Shown here one piece after another: positions 1 through 5,982 of a DNA stretch of 6,706 nt; the first letter of the stretch is position 1, and each line of letters begins with the position of its first letter. The stretch is from NCBI GenBank assembly GCA_023251275.1, contig JAHEZC010000149.1, positions 1 through 6,706 on the forward strand. The letters are read 5' to 3'. This DNA is from Parafilimonas sp. (GTDB taxonomy: Bacteria > Bacteroidota > Bacteroidia > Chitinophagales > Chitinophagaceae). Both the position numbers and the translations under genes were made by a program. The notes under the pieces were generated by a model, which saw only the letters and a list, made by a program, of their open reading frames with translations, had not been told where the DNA came from and ran no database searches.

Positions 1-152
1 CCATTCCACCTGAGCAATACCCAGCCAATATCATCTTCAGGTCCTGCAGACTGTACCAATTCAAAACCAAGTTTGCCGCGGTAAAACGAAAGGGATAAGG
101 GCATATCAAAAACCTGGAGCAGCGGCGCCGTGCCTTTTATATCAATAGCCAT
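1..152 (-). CDS. VOC-family (glyoxalase/bleomycin resistance-like) protein, C-terminus cut by window edge
   Basis: Only the first 50 codons are present; the frame is still open at the left edge. The product starts MAIDIKGTAPLLQVFDM and continues with SFYRGKLGFELV, the usual opening of a vicinal-oxygen-chelate (VOC) domain: beta strand, then a helix ending in F-Y-x-x-x-L-G-F. The later W-V-L-L-R-W fits the next strands. VOC proteins are cytoplasmic and pair two beta-alpha-beta-beta-beta modules around a metal or ligand site; they include glyoxalases, dioxygenases and antibiotic-binding proteins. Too little is visible to choose among these. The start codon lies 61 nt after the stop of another VOC gene on the same strand, so the two may be co-transcribed. 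They are not close copies of each other. No Shine-Dalgarno sequence is visible. Confidence 0.85.
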   Translation of the reverse strand, partial: MAIDIKGTAPLLQVFDMPLSLSFYRGKLGFELVQSAGPEDDIGWVLLRWN

Positions 153-213
153 GTGATCTTGTAAATTCAGGATTAAATAATTCTGTTGAAGATAGTAATT
201 GTTGCTGATAAAT

Positions 214-579
214 TCATTTGATTGCGTGCCCGACAAACATCAGCGCTTTTGTATGCGGAATGCCAATATGAAATTCCCTCATTCCATAGTCTCTGTCGAA
301 CGGTTCTCTTATGGGAATTTTCATTTCAGCAATTTTGTGCCTGATTAAATCCCATAACGGGTCTATATTATCCACTTCAATGTAAAACTCCATTTGACCG
401 ATTCTTTTTCCGGCATGTAAAATGTGAATCGTAAGATTATCCTTATATAAGATCATATAATCCTTACTGTCCAATGCAGTATTAAATTCAAAAACATTTT
501 TGAAAAAAAGAGCCGTTTCAGCAATGTTATATGACGGGATCATCGGGCTGAGATAAAGCGCTTTGTACATGATCAGCAT
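214..579 (-). CDS. Single-domain VOC-family (glyoxalase/bleomycin resistance-like) protein
   Basis: The product has 121 residues, the usual size of a one-domain VOC protein that works as a cytoplasmic dimer. Residues 11-32 (S-P-M-I-P-S-Y-N-I-A-E-T-A-L-F-F-K-N-V-F) form the first strand and helix. I-H-I-L-H-A at 51-56 and M-E-F-Y-I-E-V at 63-69 are the central strands, and R-E-F-H-I at 101-105 is the last strand, where VOC enzymes carry a metal-binding Glu (here E102). The turn after it, normally D-P-D-G-N, is I-P-H-T-K here, which is atypical. Substrate and metal use cannot be assigned; binding or sequestration is as likely as catalysis. An ATG three codons in (568-570) is an equally good start because neither ATG has a ribosome-binding site. 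The gene lies 53 nt after the DUF1624 gene and 61 nt before a second VOC gene. Confidence 0.85.
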   Translation of the reverse strand: MLIMYKALYLSPMIPSYNIAETALFFKNVFEFNTALDSKDYMILYKDNLTIHILHAGKRIGQMEFYIEVDNIDPLWDLIRHKIAEMKIPIREPFDRDYGMREFHIGIPHTKALMFVGHAIK

Positions 580-632
580 AGTTTAATAGTTAAAGAAGTC
601 TTGAAAATAATATTGGTCAATTAAATTATCAT

Positions 633-1757
633 TTATAAATAGGTGAGCCACCTTTTTCCCCGATGTGTAAATTTATATTTCCTGTAATATCTGCACAGTA
701 TATACAAGATTATAATCACAATGATCCATGCTGCATAGACACCGGCTAATGTATAAGTATTGAAACCGCCGCCGATTTGCGCTATCCACCGGATAAGGAA
801 TAAATGAATAATATAGAAGAACATCGGCGCCTGTCCTGTTTCAATTAATGGAAAAAATAATTTTGGAACTTTTCTATCTGCCGCATAAAGTAAAAGCAAG
901 GCAGGGGCAATCGTCATCAGCAGAAAAAGAAGCGATGTGGGATACTTTGTTGTTTTGAAAAATGAAAAGAATGTATAGGCAGGATTTTTTTGAACAGACC
1001 ATTGATCCGGGTCGCCATACAGATTGGAAAACCGCAACAGGATGAATAAAATTATTCCCCCTACTCCCATCCATAAAAGGATGTTTCTTCTTTTCATTTT
1101 GTCAAACCGGTCTGAAAATATTTTACCGCAACACCAACCGAGTAATATCGCTCCAAAGTACGGGAGCAATGGATAGAGTACAAAAACTGAAATAGAATCA
1201 GTCAGTTTAAAAAAATTTGATTCATGAAGCAGTATCCAGATCTTTCCAAAAAAAGTTTCCGGGTTTGCTTTTATTCCATCAAGCAGATTATGTCCAAAGA
1301 TTATTATTGCACCGATGATAAGTAGCATCTTATCATTCAGCAATTTTATGGCGATGGCAAGAAAGATCATGCTTACGCCGATTGCCCATATTACGAGCAA
1401 ATTAAAATGCATTCCTTCAAAGCTGCCATCCCATGCCAACCTGAATAAAGTCAGCTCAAGAAAAATAAGAAACAATCCTCTTGAAATAAGAAACCGGAAA
1501 GCCTGCTCTTTGCCTTTTCTTTCTGCAAATAAAAATGCTGAAATACCTGCAAGGAAAATAAATACAGGAGCGCAGAAATGCGTCACCCAGCGTGTAAAAA
1601 ACAATATGGGTGTAGTGGCAGACAAATCTTCCGGGTTATGAATTTGTGCATCGGTATGAAAAAAATAACGGACATGATCAAGTGCCATTAATATCATCAC
1701 AACGCCCCTGAGCAAATCAAGTGAATAAATGCGGGGAGTATTTTTTTGTACCATCAT
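633..1757 (-). CDS. DUF1624 / HGSNAT-type (heparan-alpha-glucosaminide N-acetyltransferase catalytic domain) membrane protein
   Basis: This 374-residue inner-membrane protein has about ten hydrophobic segments, roughly at 13-34, 51-79, 88-107, 119-138, 143-160, 188-210, 225-242, 275-292, 311-328 and 338-356. The N-terminal signature I-Y-S-L-D-L-L-R-G at 10-18 followed by M-A-L-D-H-V-R-Y-F-F at 24-33 is the hallmark of the DUF1624/HGSNAT_cat family. The second helix carries T-H-F-C-A-P-V-F-I-F-L-A-G at 59-71, and a late helix has Y-I-I-H at 315-318. Family relatives are thought to move acyl groups from cytosolic acyl-CoA across the membrane to sugars or other acceptors; the human member acetylates glucosamine of heparan sulfate. 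The bacterial substrate is unknown, so only acyltransferase-like function is inferred. The frame starts Met-Met and either ATG could be used. The tail is basic (R-Y-Y-R-K-Y-K), consistent with a cytoplasmic C-terminus. It sits 61 nt after a GNAT gene. Confidence 0.88.
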   Translation of the reverse strand: MMVQKNTPRIYSLDLLRGVVMILMALDHVRYFFHTDAQIHNPEDLSATTPILFFTRWVTHFCAPVFIFLAGISAFLFAERKGKEQAFRFLISRGLFLIFLELTLFRLAWDGSFEGMHFNLLVIWAIGVSMIFLAIAIKLLNDKMLLIIGAIIIFGHNLLDGIKANPETFFGKIWILLHESNFFKLTDSISVFVLYPLLPYFGAILLGWCCGKIFSDRFDKMKRRNILLWMGVGGIILFILLRFSNLYGDPDQWSVQKNPAYTFFSFFKTTKYPTSLLFLLMTIAPALLLLYAADRKVPKLFFPLIETGQAPMFFYIIHLFLIRWIAQIGGGFNTYTLAGVYAAWIIVIIILYILCRYYRKYKFTHRGKRWLTYL

Positions 1758-1818
1758 GATCAGATTAGTTAATAAGAAAATCAGCGTTGCAAAGTTTTAA
1801 CAATTAACACAAACTGAT

Positions 1819-2541
1819 TTAATGTTTGTCATTGAAAATTTCACATTCGAAAATATCTTCAAATCCAAGCCGCCTGTAAAAATTATGTGCGTAAGAATCT
1901 GTTGATACCTGCAGCGTGATAAGCAATGCCTTGATTTTAATGTTATCCCTGACAACACATTTCATGATGGTTGTGCTTATGCCACACTTTCTTTTCGAAG
2001 GAATTGTTGTTACCGCATAAATCCCCGCTATTCCATTGTGATGGATGCACAGGCAAGCTCCTGCTGGTATTTCGTTTTCGTATGCAACATAAAAATCCTG
2101 GTCACTATCATTGAAATTCTCCATGTTGAATTTCCTCATCCAGGGATACCATTCATTGAATTCTTCCAAACCCTCACAAAATCCTTTTGCCTGTACCAAA
2201 CTAAAATCTTCCATATCGGAAAGTGTTGTTACTTTTCTTACTAACAGTGCCCCATTATCTTTCCAATTGTTTTCATGTTTGTGTAAAGCCATATAAGTGA
2301 TACTTCCGATTTTTGTCCAACCACGACTTAGGCTTTCATTTGGCGGAACCCATGAAGGCAGGTATATCCTGAAGAAACTGCTCACTGCTGCAATGCTTTC
2401 AGATGAAAATGGAAAGGCAATATTGAATGCAGATTTTTCACTGTGGATGAGTTCCGAATTTTCCGCAGATTCCCTTTTCCCACGATGCCTGGAAAGGAAA
2501 TAAATATGATTTTCGAGCAGGTCAATGTTATTGATAAACAT
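1819..2541 (-). CDS. GNAT-family N-acetyltransferase
   Basis: The 240-residue product is a cytoplasmic acetyl-CoA-dependent N-acyltransferase. Its C-terminal half (about 100-240) is a recognisable GNAT fold. A-G-A-C-L-C-I at 160-166 is a core strand. V-T-T-I-P-S-K-R-K-C-G-I-S at 177-189 is motif A, in which R184-x-x-G187-I-S binds the CoA pyrophosphate. A-H-N-F-Y-R-R-L-G-F at 218-227 is motif B, with Y222 at the position that often acts as general acid. Motif A ends in Ser where Gly or Ala is commoner. The first 95 or so residues show no motif I recognise; they may be a degenerate second GNAT-like half, which would explain a length above the usual 150-180. The acceptor cannot be predicted. 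The gene starts 68 nt after the AraC-type regulator and ends 61 nt before the DUF1624 gene, so it may be controlled with both. Confidence 0.88.
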   Translation of the reverse strand: MFINNIDLLENHIYFLSRHRGKRESAENSELIHSEKSAFNIAFPFSSESIAAVSSFFRIYLPSWVPPNESLSRGWTKIGSITYMALHKHENNWKDNGALLVRKVTTLSDMEDFSLVQAKGFCEGLEEFNEWYPWMRKFNMENFNDSDQDFYVAYENEIPAGACLCIHHNGIAGIYAVTTIPSKRKCGISTTIMKCVVRDNIKIKALLITLQVSTDSYAHNFYRRLGFEDIFECEIFNDKH

Positions 2542-2584
2542 TTATGGGGGAATTTGAAAATTAAATGTTCTTATTTCAAATCCA

Positions 2585-2605
2585 TATCACAAAAGAACGG
2601 TGATA
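2585..2605. repeat. Short inverted repeat between the AraC-type and GNAT genes
   Basis: TATCAC and GTGATA form a perfect 6-bp inverted repeat separated by 9 bases, just after the regulator stop codon and about 45 nt before the GNAT start. It has only two G/C pairs per arm and no T-run follows it on the minus strand, so it is a poor intrinsic terminator. It might be a weak operator or a chance repeat. Confidence 0.3.
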
Positions 2606-2609
2606 AAAA

Positions 2610-3422
2610 TTAATAGACTTTAGAAATCCTGCTTTTTTTAAAAAGTGAAGGAGGGCATCCCACAATACGGCTGAATGAGAATGAAAAATTCTCCAGGCTG
2701 TTGAAACCTGTACTGAATGCAGCGTTCGTAGCTGAACTGCCTGCGTGTAATAATGATTTTGCATTTTCAATTCTTATGCTCATAAGATAACCGTAAGGGG
2801 AATATCCTGTAGCCTGCCTAAACAATCTTGAAAAATGATAAGAGCTTAGGTTAGCTGCCGAGGCTATATCAGCAATCCGCAGATCGTCATGATAGTATGT
2901 ATGTTTAATATCTTTGGATTGATCAATTTTTTTTACGCAGTTTATCGGCGAATTATTTACTGATGCAATATGAAGTTCGGTGCCGGCAATGGTGTTCACT
3001 ATATCCAGTAAAATTTGTTCTTTTAGGATTGCATCATTATTAAAAGCAATAGCTATGAATTTTCGCAGCAATACTTCTATCTGAGGCCATCTTTTTTGTA
3101 TTGCAACCTGCTGTTTCTTTTTATTTAAAAAATAAAATATTTCACCGATAGGTTTCATAAAATGGATGCTGAGTGTAACATCTTTTTTGAAAGTTGCATT
3201 TTTTGAAACCGTAAATGCAGTCTCTCCTTTTTCAAAAAGAATATGATTGGTGTCGAGCAGGAATATTGTGTCGCCTGCCTTATACTCAAAACAGGAAATC
3301 AGGGGAAATGAAATGGAAGGATAAGCAACGAAATCTTTTTCAGCATAAGCATCATTATATTCCGCAGTAATCAATACGGCTTTTATTTCATCAGACCGTA
3401 ATAAGGTTTCAAATTTTACCAT
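2610..3422 (-). CDS. AraC/XylS-family transcriptional regulator
   Basis: This 270-residue cytoplasmic DNA-binding protein has a typical two-part AraC layout. Residues 30-90 look like a small cupin-type sensor domain: F-E-Y-K-A-G-D-T-I-F-L-L-D-T-N-H at 45-60, then F-T-V-S-K at 70-74. Residues 91-165 form a linker with little recognisable content. Residues 171-265 are the double helix-turn-helix. The first HTH has I-A-D-I-A-S-A-A-N-L-S-S-Y-H-F-S-R-L-F-R at 183-202, followed by G-Y-S-P-Y at 206-210 and the connecting helix R-I-E-N-A-K-S-L-L. The second HTH covers A-A-F-S-T-G-F-N-S-L-E-N-F-S-F-S-F-S at 234-251 and ends in the family signature G-C-P-P-S-L-F-K. The inducer is not predictable. It is first in a same-strand run of five genes (GNAT, DUF1624, two VOC), its most likely targets. 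No -7 box matching TAnnTTTG is visible upstream. Confidence 0.92.
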   Translation of the reverse strand: MVKFETLLRSDEIKAVLITAEYNDAYAEKDFVAYPSISFPLISCFEYKAGDTIFLLDTNHILFEKGETAFTVSKNATFKKDVTLSIHFMKPIGEIFYFLNKKKQQVAIQKRWPQIEVLLRKFIAIAFNNDAILKEQILLDIVNTIAGTELHIASVNNSPINCVKKIDQSKDIKHTYYHDDLRIADIASAANLSSYHFSRLFRQATGYSPYGYLMSIRIENAKSLLHAGSSATNAAFSTGFNSLENFSFSFSRIVGCPPSLFKKSRISKVY

Positions 3423-3624
3423 TGATGATATATAAGTTTGATACCTGCTGTAAGATTTATGCGTGTGTGCTGACTTATCTTACACTGTCGCTTTTGAAGC
3501 CGAATAAAATTAAAGCATTGGGATGAATAGCGATATCTGCTTTTAAAATTTCTGGCTTGCACAACAGTATTTTTTTGTTGGCGCGAATGCTGAGCCGATA
3601 ATGGTTTACGGCATATTATATTTT
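3423..3624. other. Intergenic stretch between the PIN toxin remnant and the AraC-type gene
   Basis: This 202-bp stretch contains no convincing gene. No TAnnTTTG -7 box on the minus strand lies upstream of the regulator, and no minus-strand hairpin with a T-run follows the toxin remnant. Small imperfect repeats exist (GCCG/CGGC near 3591-3609; CAACA/TGTTG near 3561-3579), but neither has the setting of a minus-strand terminator. It presumably holds the regulator promoter, but I cannot locate it. Confidence 0.5.
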
Positions 3625-4054
3625 TTATTTTACCAGATCATTATATCGTGATACAAAATCATGAGTATGAATTACCGGAATTCTTGAATCAAAATAACCA
3701 GCTAAATCCTTTGTAAGTATAATCCTTGCTTTTGCATTCAGCGCACATTGGTATTGAAGCCCATCCTCCAGATCCGTAAAATGTGGTTTAAAAACAGCAT
3801 CTATAAAAGCAGGCTCTATTGATCTAATTTCAAACCCGGAAAAAGTTAAAAGCATTTGCTTTTTATGCCATTCCTTAGTTTTTTACAAATTTACCGAGTA
3901 AAAAATTTGTGATGATAAAGGTTGCCGGAGAAACCACAGGCTTAACAAAATGTTTGCGGATAATACGGATGCAATTCACTGCGGCAATATAATCTTTTGA
4001 TGACCTGTCCATGTAATCAATTACAATATTGGCGTCAAGAAAAATCCCGTTCAT
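3625..4054 (-). pseudogene. PIN_3-type VapC-like toxin (ribonuclease), frameshifted
   Basis: Two adjacent frames together make one PIN-domain protein. The first frame (4054 to 3875) encodes 59 residues, beginning with F-L-D-A-N-I-V-I-D (catalytic D7) and including V-S-P-A-T-F-I-I-T-N-F-L-L, which matches the S-x-x-T-F-x-x-x-N segment of PIN_3 proteins. It stops at a TAA just after a run of six A. The second frame, open from 3882 with its first ATG at 3855, carries the C-terminal half: F-T-D-L-E-D-G-L-Q-Y with the conserved acidic pair, then I-I-L-T-K-D and I-P-V-I-H-T-H-D-F. Removing one A joins them into 142 residues, the normal family length, reading V-K-T-K-E-W-H-K-K-Q-M-L-L across the joint. 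Intact relatives are Mg-dependent RNases of type II toxin-antitoxin pairs. The start overlaps the antitoxin stop as ATGA, indicating translational coupling. As written the toxin should be inactive; a base-call error or slippage would change that. Confidence 0.85.
3879..3884 (-). other. Six-A run at the toxin frameshift
   Basis: On the coding strand the first toxin frame reads GTA AAA AAC TAA. A five-A run would read GTA AAA ACT AAG and continue into the C-terminal PIN half. Homopolymer runs like this are common places for indel mutation, polymerase slippage and sequencing error. Confidence 0.75.
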
Positions 4055-4284
4055 CGGGAAATGCCTTTAAACAATTCCTTCAAAATATCCTTTTTCCCTG
4101 TGCTGTAAGCTCCTGCAGTTTTCTCTATCCATGCATCTTTCGGAACTTCGGAGGAAGCCTGTCTTTTAATAGTTGAAAGCAGATCATCAATAAACTTCGA
4201 TACACTTTTATTTTGCCGCCGGGCATGGCGTTTAATAAATGTTTTATGCTCCGATGAAATCAATATTGTCAACTTTTCCTGCAT
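4051..4284 (-). CDS. Ribbon-helix-helix antitoxin, DUF6364-like, partner of the PIN toxin
   Basis: The product has 77 residues. The start M-Q-E-K-L-T-I-L-I gives the N-terminal beta strand of a ribbon-helix-helix protein, followed by helix A (S-S-E-H-K-T-F-I-K-R-H-A-R-R-Q, 10-24) and helix B (K-S-V-S-K-F-I-D-D-L-L-S-T-I-K-R, 26-41). Such dimers insert the ribbon into the DNA major groove. The tail (42-77, with D-A-W-I-E-K-T-A-G-A-Y-S) is the part expected to wrap the toxin. The stop overlaps the PIN toxin start as ATGA, the usual antitoxin-first operon order. I chose the ATG at 4282-4284 because the longer frame, up to 4446, would run through the terminator, the promoter and the 3' end of the DUF1080 gene, and because the RHH strand begins right at this Met. 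A near-perfect palindrome 9 nt upstream suggests autoregulation. The antitoxin is intact although its toxin is frameshifted. Confidence 0.88.
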   Translation of the reverse strand: MQEKLTILISSEHKTFIKRHARRQNKSVSKFIDDLLSTIKRQASSEVPKDAWIEKTAGAYSTGKKDILKELFKGISR

Positions 4285-4293
4285 ATTATCAAT

Positions 4294-4321
4294 TTCGTAC
4301 AAATTTATAATTTTATACGAA
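4294..4321. promoter_or_regulatory. 28-bp palindromic operator of the toxin-antitoxin locus
   Basis: The outer arms TTCGTA and TACGAA are perfect, and inside them 6 of the 8 remaining base pairs also match, so 12 of 14 pairs are symmetric. The element lies 9 nt before the antitoxin ATG and contains the -7 box. Its placement fits a repressor site for the ribbon-helix-helix antitoxin dimer or the toxin-antitoxin complex; the binding itself is inferred. Confidence 0.7.
4300..4307 (-). promoter_or_regulatory. Bacteroidota-type -7 promoter box for the toxin-antitoxin operon
   Basis: On the minus strand this reads TAAATTTG, matching the TAnnTTTG consensus of the Bacteroidota primary sigma factor. 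No exact TTTG -33 box sits at the ideal spacing; a TTTC with a 23-nt spacer is the closest. Transcription would start roughly 10 nt before the antitoxin ATG, giving a very short leader. No other gap in the window has a match to this box on the minus strand. Confidence 0.55.
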
Positions 4322-4335
4322 GTTTTACCGGAAAT

Positions 4336-4368
4336 AAAAAAGTCTCCCCCCAAATAAACCTGGGAGAC
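4336..4368 (-). terminator. Intrinsic terminator after the DUF1080 gene
   Basis: On the minus strand a 7-bp stem, GTCTCCC pairing with GGGAGAC (4368-4362 with 4348-4342), is followed at once by TTTTTT and then ATTT. It begins 20 nt after the DUF1080 stop codon. It separates the secreted-protein unit from the toxin-antitoxin promoter. Confidence 0.85.
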
Positions 4369-4388
4369 AGAAAGTTTTAATTCTTTGT

Positions 4389-5132
4389 TTACAGTTCCTT
4401 TATATAAATATTTCTGAACTGCACCAGGCTTGGCGGAGCTACCCATTCACCATCTTTCTTTTCTCCATGATGCTGCAGACCGATAGGGCCGCTTGCAGGT
4501 ATGCCCGGCATAAGCGCATTTTCAATTACAGTAATGCCATTCAATTCTACCGTCATCCGGTCGCTTTTAAAAGTTATTTTGAACGTGTTCCATTCCCCTA
4601 TATTCTTATCAGCATTTGTTTTGGGAGTAGCGCCACGCCTCACTTCCGGCGGCATTGCAGCGTCCATCCTGTATCCATATACTTCTCCGCATCCGATTGG
4701 CCAGCACCATATATTCGCCTGGCATTTTCCTACGCCCCTCAAAAGAATTCCTGAATCCGAATCGGGCATGGTGATATTTATTTCTTTTCCGTTTTCATCT
4801 AACTTATGCAAGCCGCTTGGCAGAATGAGTGGTACATGTGAATTTTTCCACGGTGTTGCCTTGATGCGAAAGTCCACGTACAATTCAAAATCTTTGTAAG
4901 ATTTTTGAGTCCAGAGACTCTTGTCCCCCTTTGATTCACTTTCTGCATCGTAATCTACCACCCCATCTATCACTTTCCAATGGCCGTTGTCTCCTTCAGG
5001 TATTTTCCAGTTATCGAGGTTTTTTCCATTAAAGATGGATACAAAGCCATCATGAATTTTTTTGTCATTATCATAAGACAACAATGGAATAGTGATAACA
5101 CCGACCATTAGCATTAAAAAGAATGTTTTCAT
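4389..5132 (-). CDS. DUF1080 (3-keto-disaccharide hydrolase-type) exported protein
   Basis: The 247-residue product has an N-terminal hydrophobic stretch (4-19) typical of a Sec signal and no lipobox Cys, so it is probably periplasmic. The rest is one DUF1080 domain with a concanavalin/LamG-like beta-sandwich. Family landmarks appear in order: F-V-S-I-F-N-G-K-N-L-D-N-W at 30-42, H-W-K-V-I-D-G-V-V at 51-59, W-T-Q-K-S-Y-K-D-F-E-L at 74-84, D-S-G-I-L-L-R-G at 126-133, C-Q-A-N-I-W at 137-142, G-E-W-N-T-F-K-I at 179-186, L-N-G at 197-199, and G-P-I-G-L-Q-H-H-G at 215-223 closing with F-R-N-I-Y-I-K-E-L. Characterised relatives cleave 3-keto-disaccharides after oxidation by a GMC or Gfo/Idh enzyme; no such oxidase is visible here, so the substrate is unknown. 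Length is normal for a single-domain member. It starts 37 nt after the upstream secreted-protein gene and is followed by an intrinsic terminator, so the two probably share a transcript. Confidence 0.93.
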   Translation of the reverse strand: MKTFFLMLMVGVITIPLLSYDNDKKIHDGFVSIFNGKNLDNWKIPEGDNGHWKVIDGVVDYDAESESKGDKSLWTQKSYKDFELYVDFRIKATPWKNSHVPLILPSGLHKLDENGKEINITMPDSDSGILLRGVGKCQANIWCWPIGCGEVYGYRMDAAMPPEVRRGATPKTNADKNIGEWNTFKITFKSDRMTVELNGITVIENALMPGIPASGPIGLQHHGEKKDGEWVAPPSLVQFRNIYIKEL

Positions 5133-5169
5133 ACAGCTTTTGTTTTATTTTTATAAAATTCTTTTTCAA

Positions 5170-5982
5170 TTACTGGTGAATAAAGTCTGTCCATTGGAGA
5201 CTTTCAAAATAAGCGGCTGCGCCTTTCCCAGGCTCCAGGTAAGAACCTTCCACAAGATAAGAACTTAACTCCACAGCAAGATCATTCAGCGGACTGAAGG
5301 CTTGTTTAAGCGCCTCTGTTTCCGGGGCGCCTGCAGGCCAGTATTTATCTCTTGCTGCAACGGATTCAATTGCAAATATCAGCATATAGACTCCTTCATT
5401 TTTATACCCCTCAGAACCTGCTACAGCTTTATAATACATCAGGTGTATATCAGGCAATAAATGGCCAGCAGTTGGATTCAGCTTTTCCTGTACAAATTTT
5501 TCAAATGCCTCGGCTTTTTCTGGCTGTACCTGTATTTTATGAACGCCGAGAATGCCTGCTGACGGCAAGGGTTTGAATTGATCCGTTCCAATAAGATGAT
5601 ACTCCACATAAGCGCCGGGATCAGTAAGAAAATCTGAAAGTTTTGATTCAGAATTTGCAGCAGGCTTTTGTGTGAAGGGGCTATTAACCGGAAGTGATTT
5701 TCTCTCAAGCGTATTGTCTGCTTCGTAAACCAATAGCAATTCACCGTTTTTGTTTCCGCGGTCGGCACGAAACAAATGCAAGCCTGTGCCGGTTTTTTCA
5801 TGGCCCCGGATACGCATTAATTCATGAATATATAATTTGAATTGTTCTTGCCCTATCCCTGGCTTGATAGCTGAAGTACTGATGATGATCACTTCTCCCA
5901 TTTTCATTTCCTGGGCATTGACAAATGCTGCATGTCCCATAATTATAAGTAATAACAAAGTTGTTTTGAATACTTTATTCAT
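5170..5982 (-). CDS. Secreted protein of unknown function, probable duplicated dimeric alpha/beta-barrel (ABM-like) domains
   Basis: This 270-residue protein starts with a clear signal peptide: M-N-K-V-F-K, a hydrophobic core at 8-20, then V-N-A before Q24 as the likely cleavage site. The mature part seems to consist of two similar halves, about 29-132 and 143-248. Each opens with a strand and helix of the same pattern (G-E-V-I-I-I-S-T-S-A-I-K-P-G then Q-E-Q-F-K-L-Y-I; G-V-H-K-I-Q-V-Q-P-E then A-F-E-K-F-V) and later has a strand such as E-L-L-L-V-Y-E or V-Y-M-L-I-F-A followed by a helix. This resembles tandem ferredoxin-like, antibiotic-biosynthesis-monooxygenase-type domains, but no catalytic residues stand out. 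The C-terminus A-A-Y-F-E-S-L-Q-W-T-D-F-I-H is distinctive. Function is unknown. It lies 37 nt upstream of the DUF1080 gene and 121 nt after thrC. The upstream gap has no TAnnTTTG box and no SD sequence. Confidence 0.85.
   Translation of the reverse strand: MNKVFKTTLLLLIIMGHAAFVNAQEMKMGEVIIISTSAIKPGIGQEQFKLYIHELMRIRGHEKTGTGLHLFRADRGNKNGELLLVYEADNTLERKSLPVNSPFTQKPAANSESKLSDFLTDPGAYVEYHLIGTDQFKPLPSAGILGVHKIQVQPEKAEAFEKFVQEKLNPTAGHLLPDIHLMYYKAVAGSEGYKNEGVYMLIFAIESVAARDKYWPAGAPETEALKQAFSPLNDLAVELSSYLVEGSYLEPGKGAAAYFESLQWTDFIHQ

Noticed and set aside
2576..2770. A 64-codon minus-strand frame overlapping the end of the AraC-type gene.
   Set aside because: It sits within the conserved second helix-turn-helix of the regulator in another frame and has no recognisable features.
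3591..3624. An imperfect GCCG/CGGC hairpin followed on the plus strand by an AT-rich stretch with many T, like a terminator.
   Set aside because: The T-rich side is on the plus strand, where there is no gene to terminate; on the minus strand no T-run follows. The stem also needs a bulge to extend past four pairs.
3625..3855. A stand-alone 76-residue gene starting at the ATG at 3855.
   Set aside because: It is the C-terminal half of a PIN domain, and its frame is open upstream of that ATG with sensible residues back to the six-A run. It is better treated as part of a frameshifted toxin.
3875..3884. The sequence A AAA AAC at the toxin break is a canonical, in-phase -1 ribosomal slippery heptamer.
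   Set aside because: A -1 shift leads into the third frame (CTA AGG AAT and so on), which stops within about ten codons and does not reach the C-terminal PIN half. Restoring the toxin needs loss of one base (+1 or -2), so classical -1 frameshifting does not explain it.
4467..4899. Open plus-strand frames opposite the DUF1080 gene (up to 132 codons), and similar ones opposite the DUF1624, GNAT, secreted-protein and thrC genes.
   Set aside because: They lie inside strongly recognisable minus-strand genes, have no family resemblance, and look like shadow frames.
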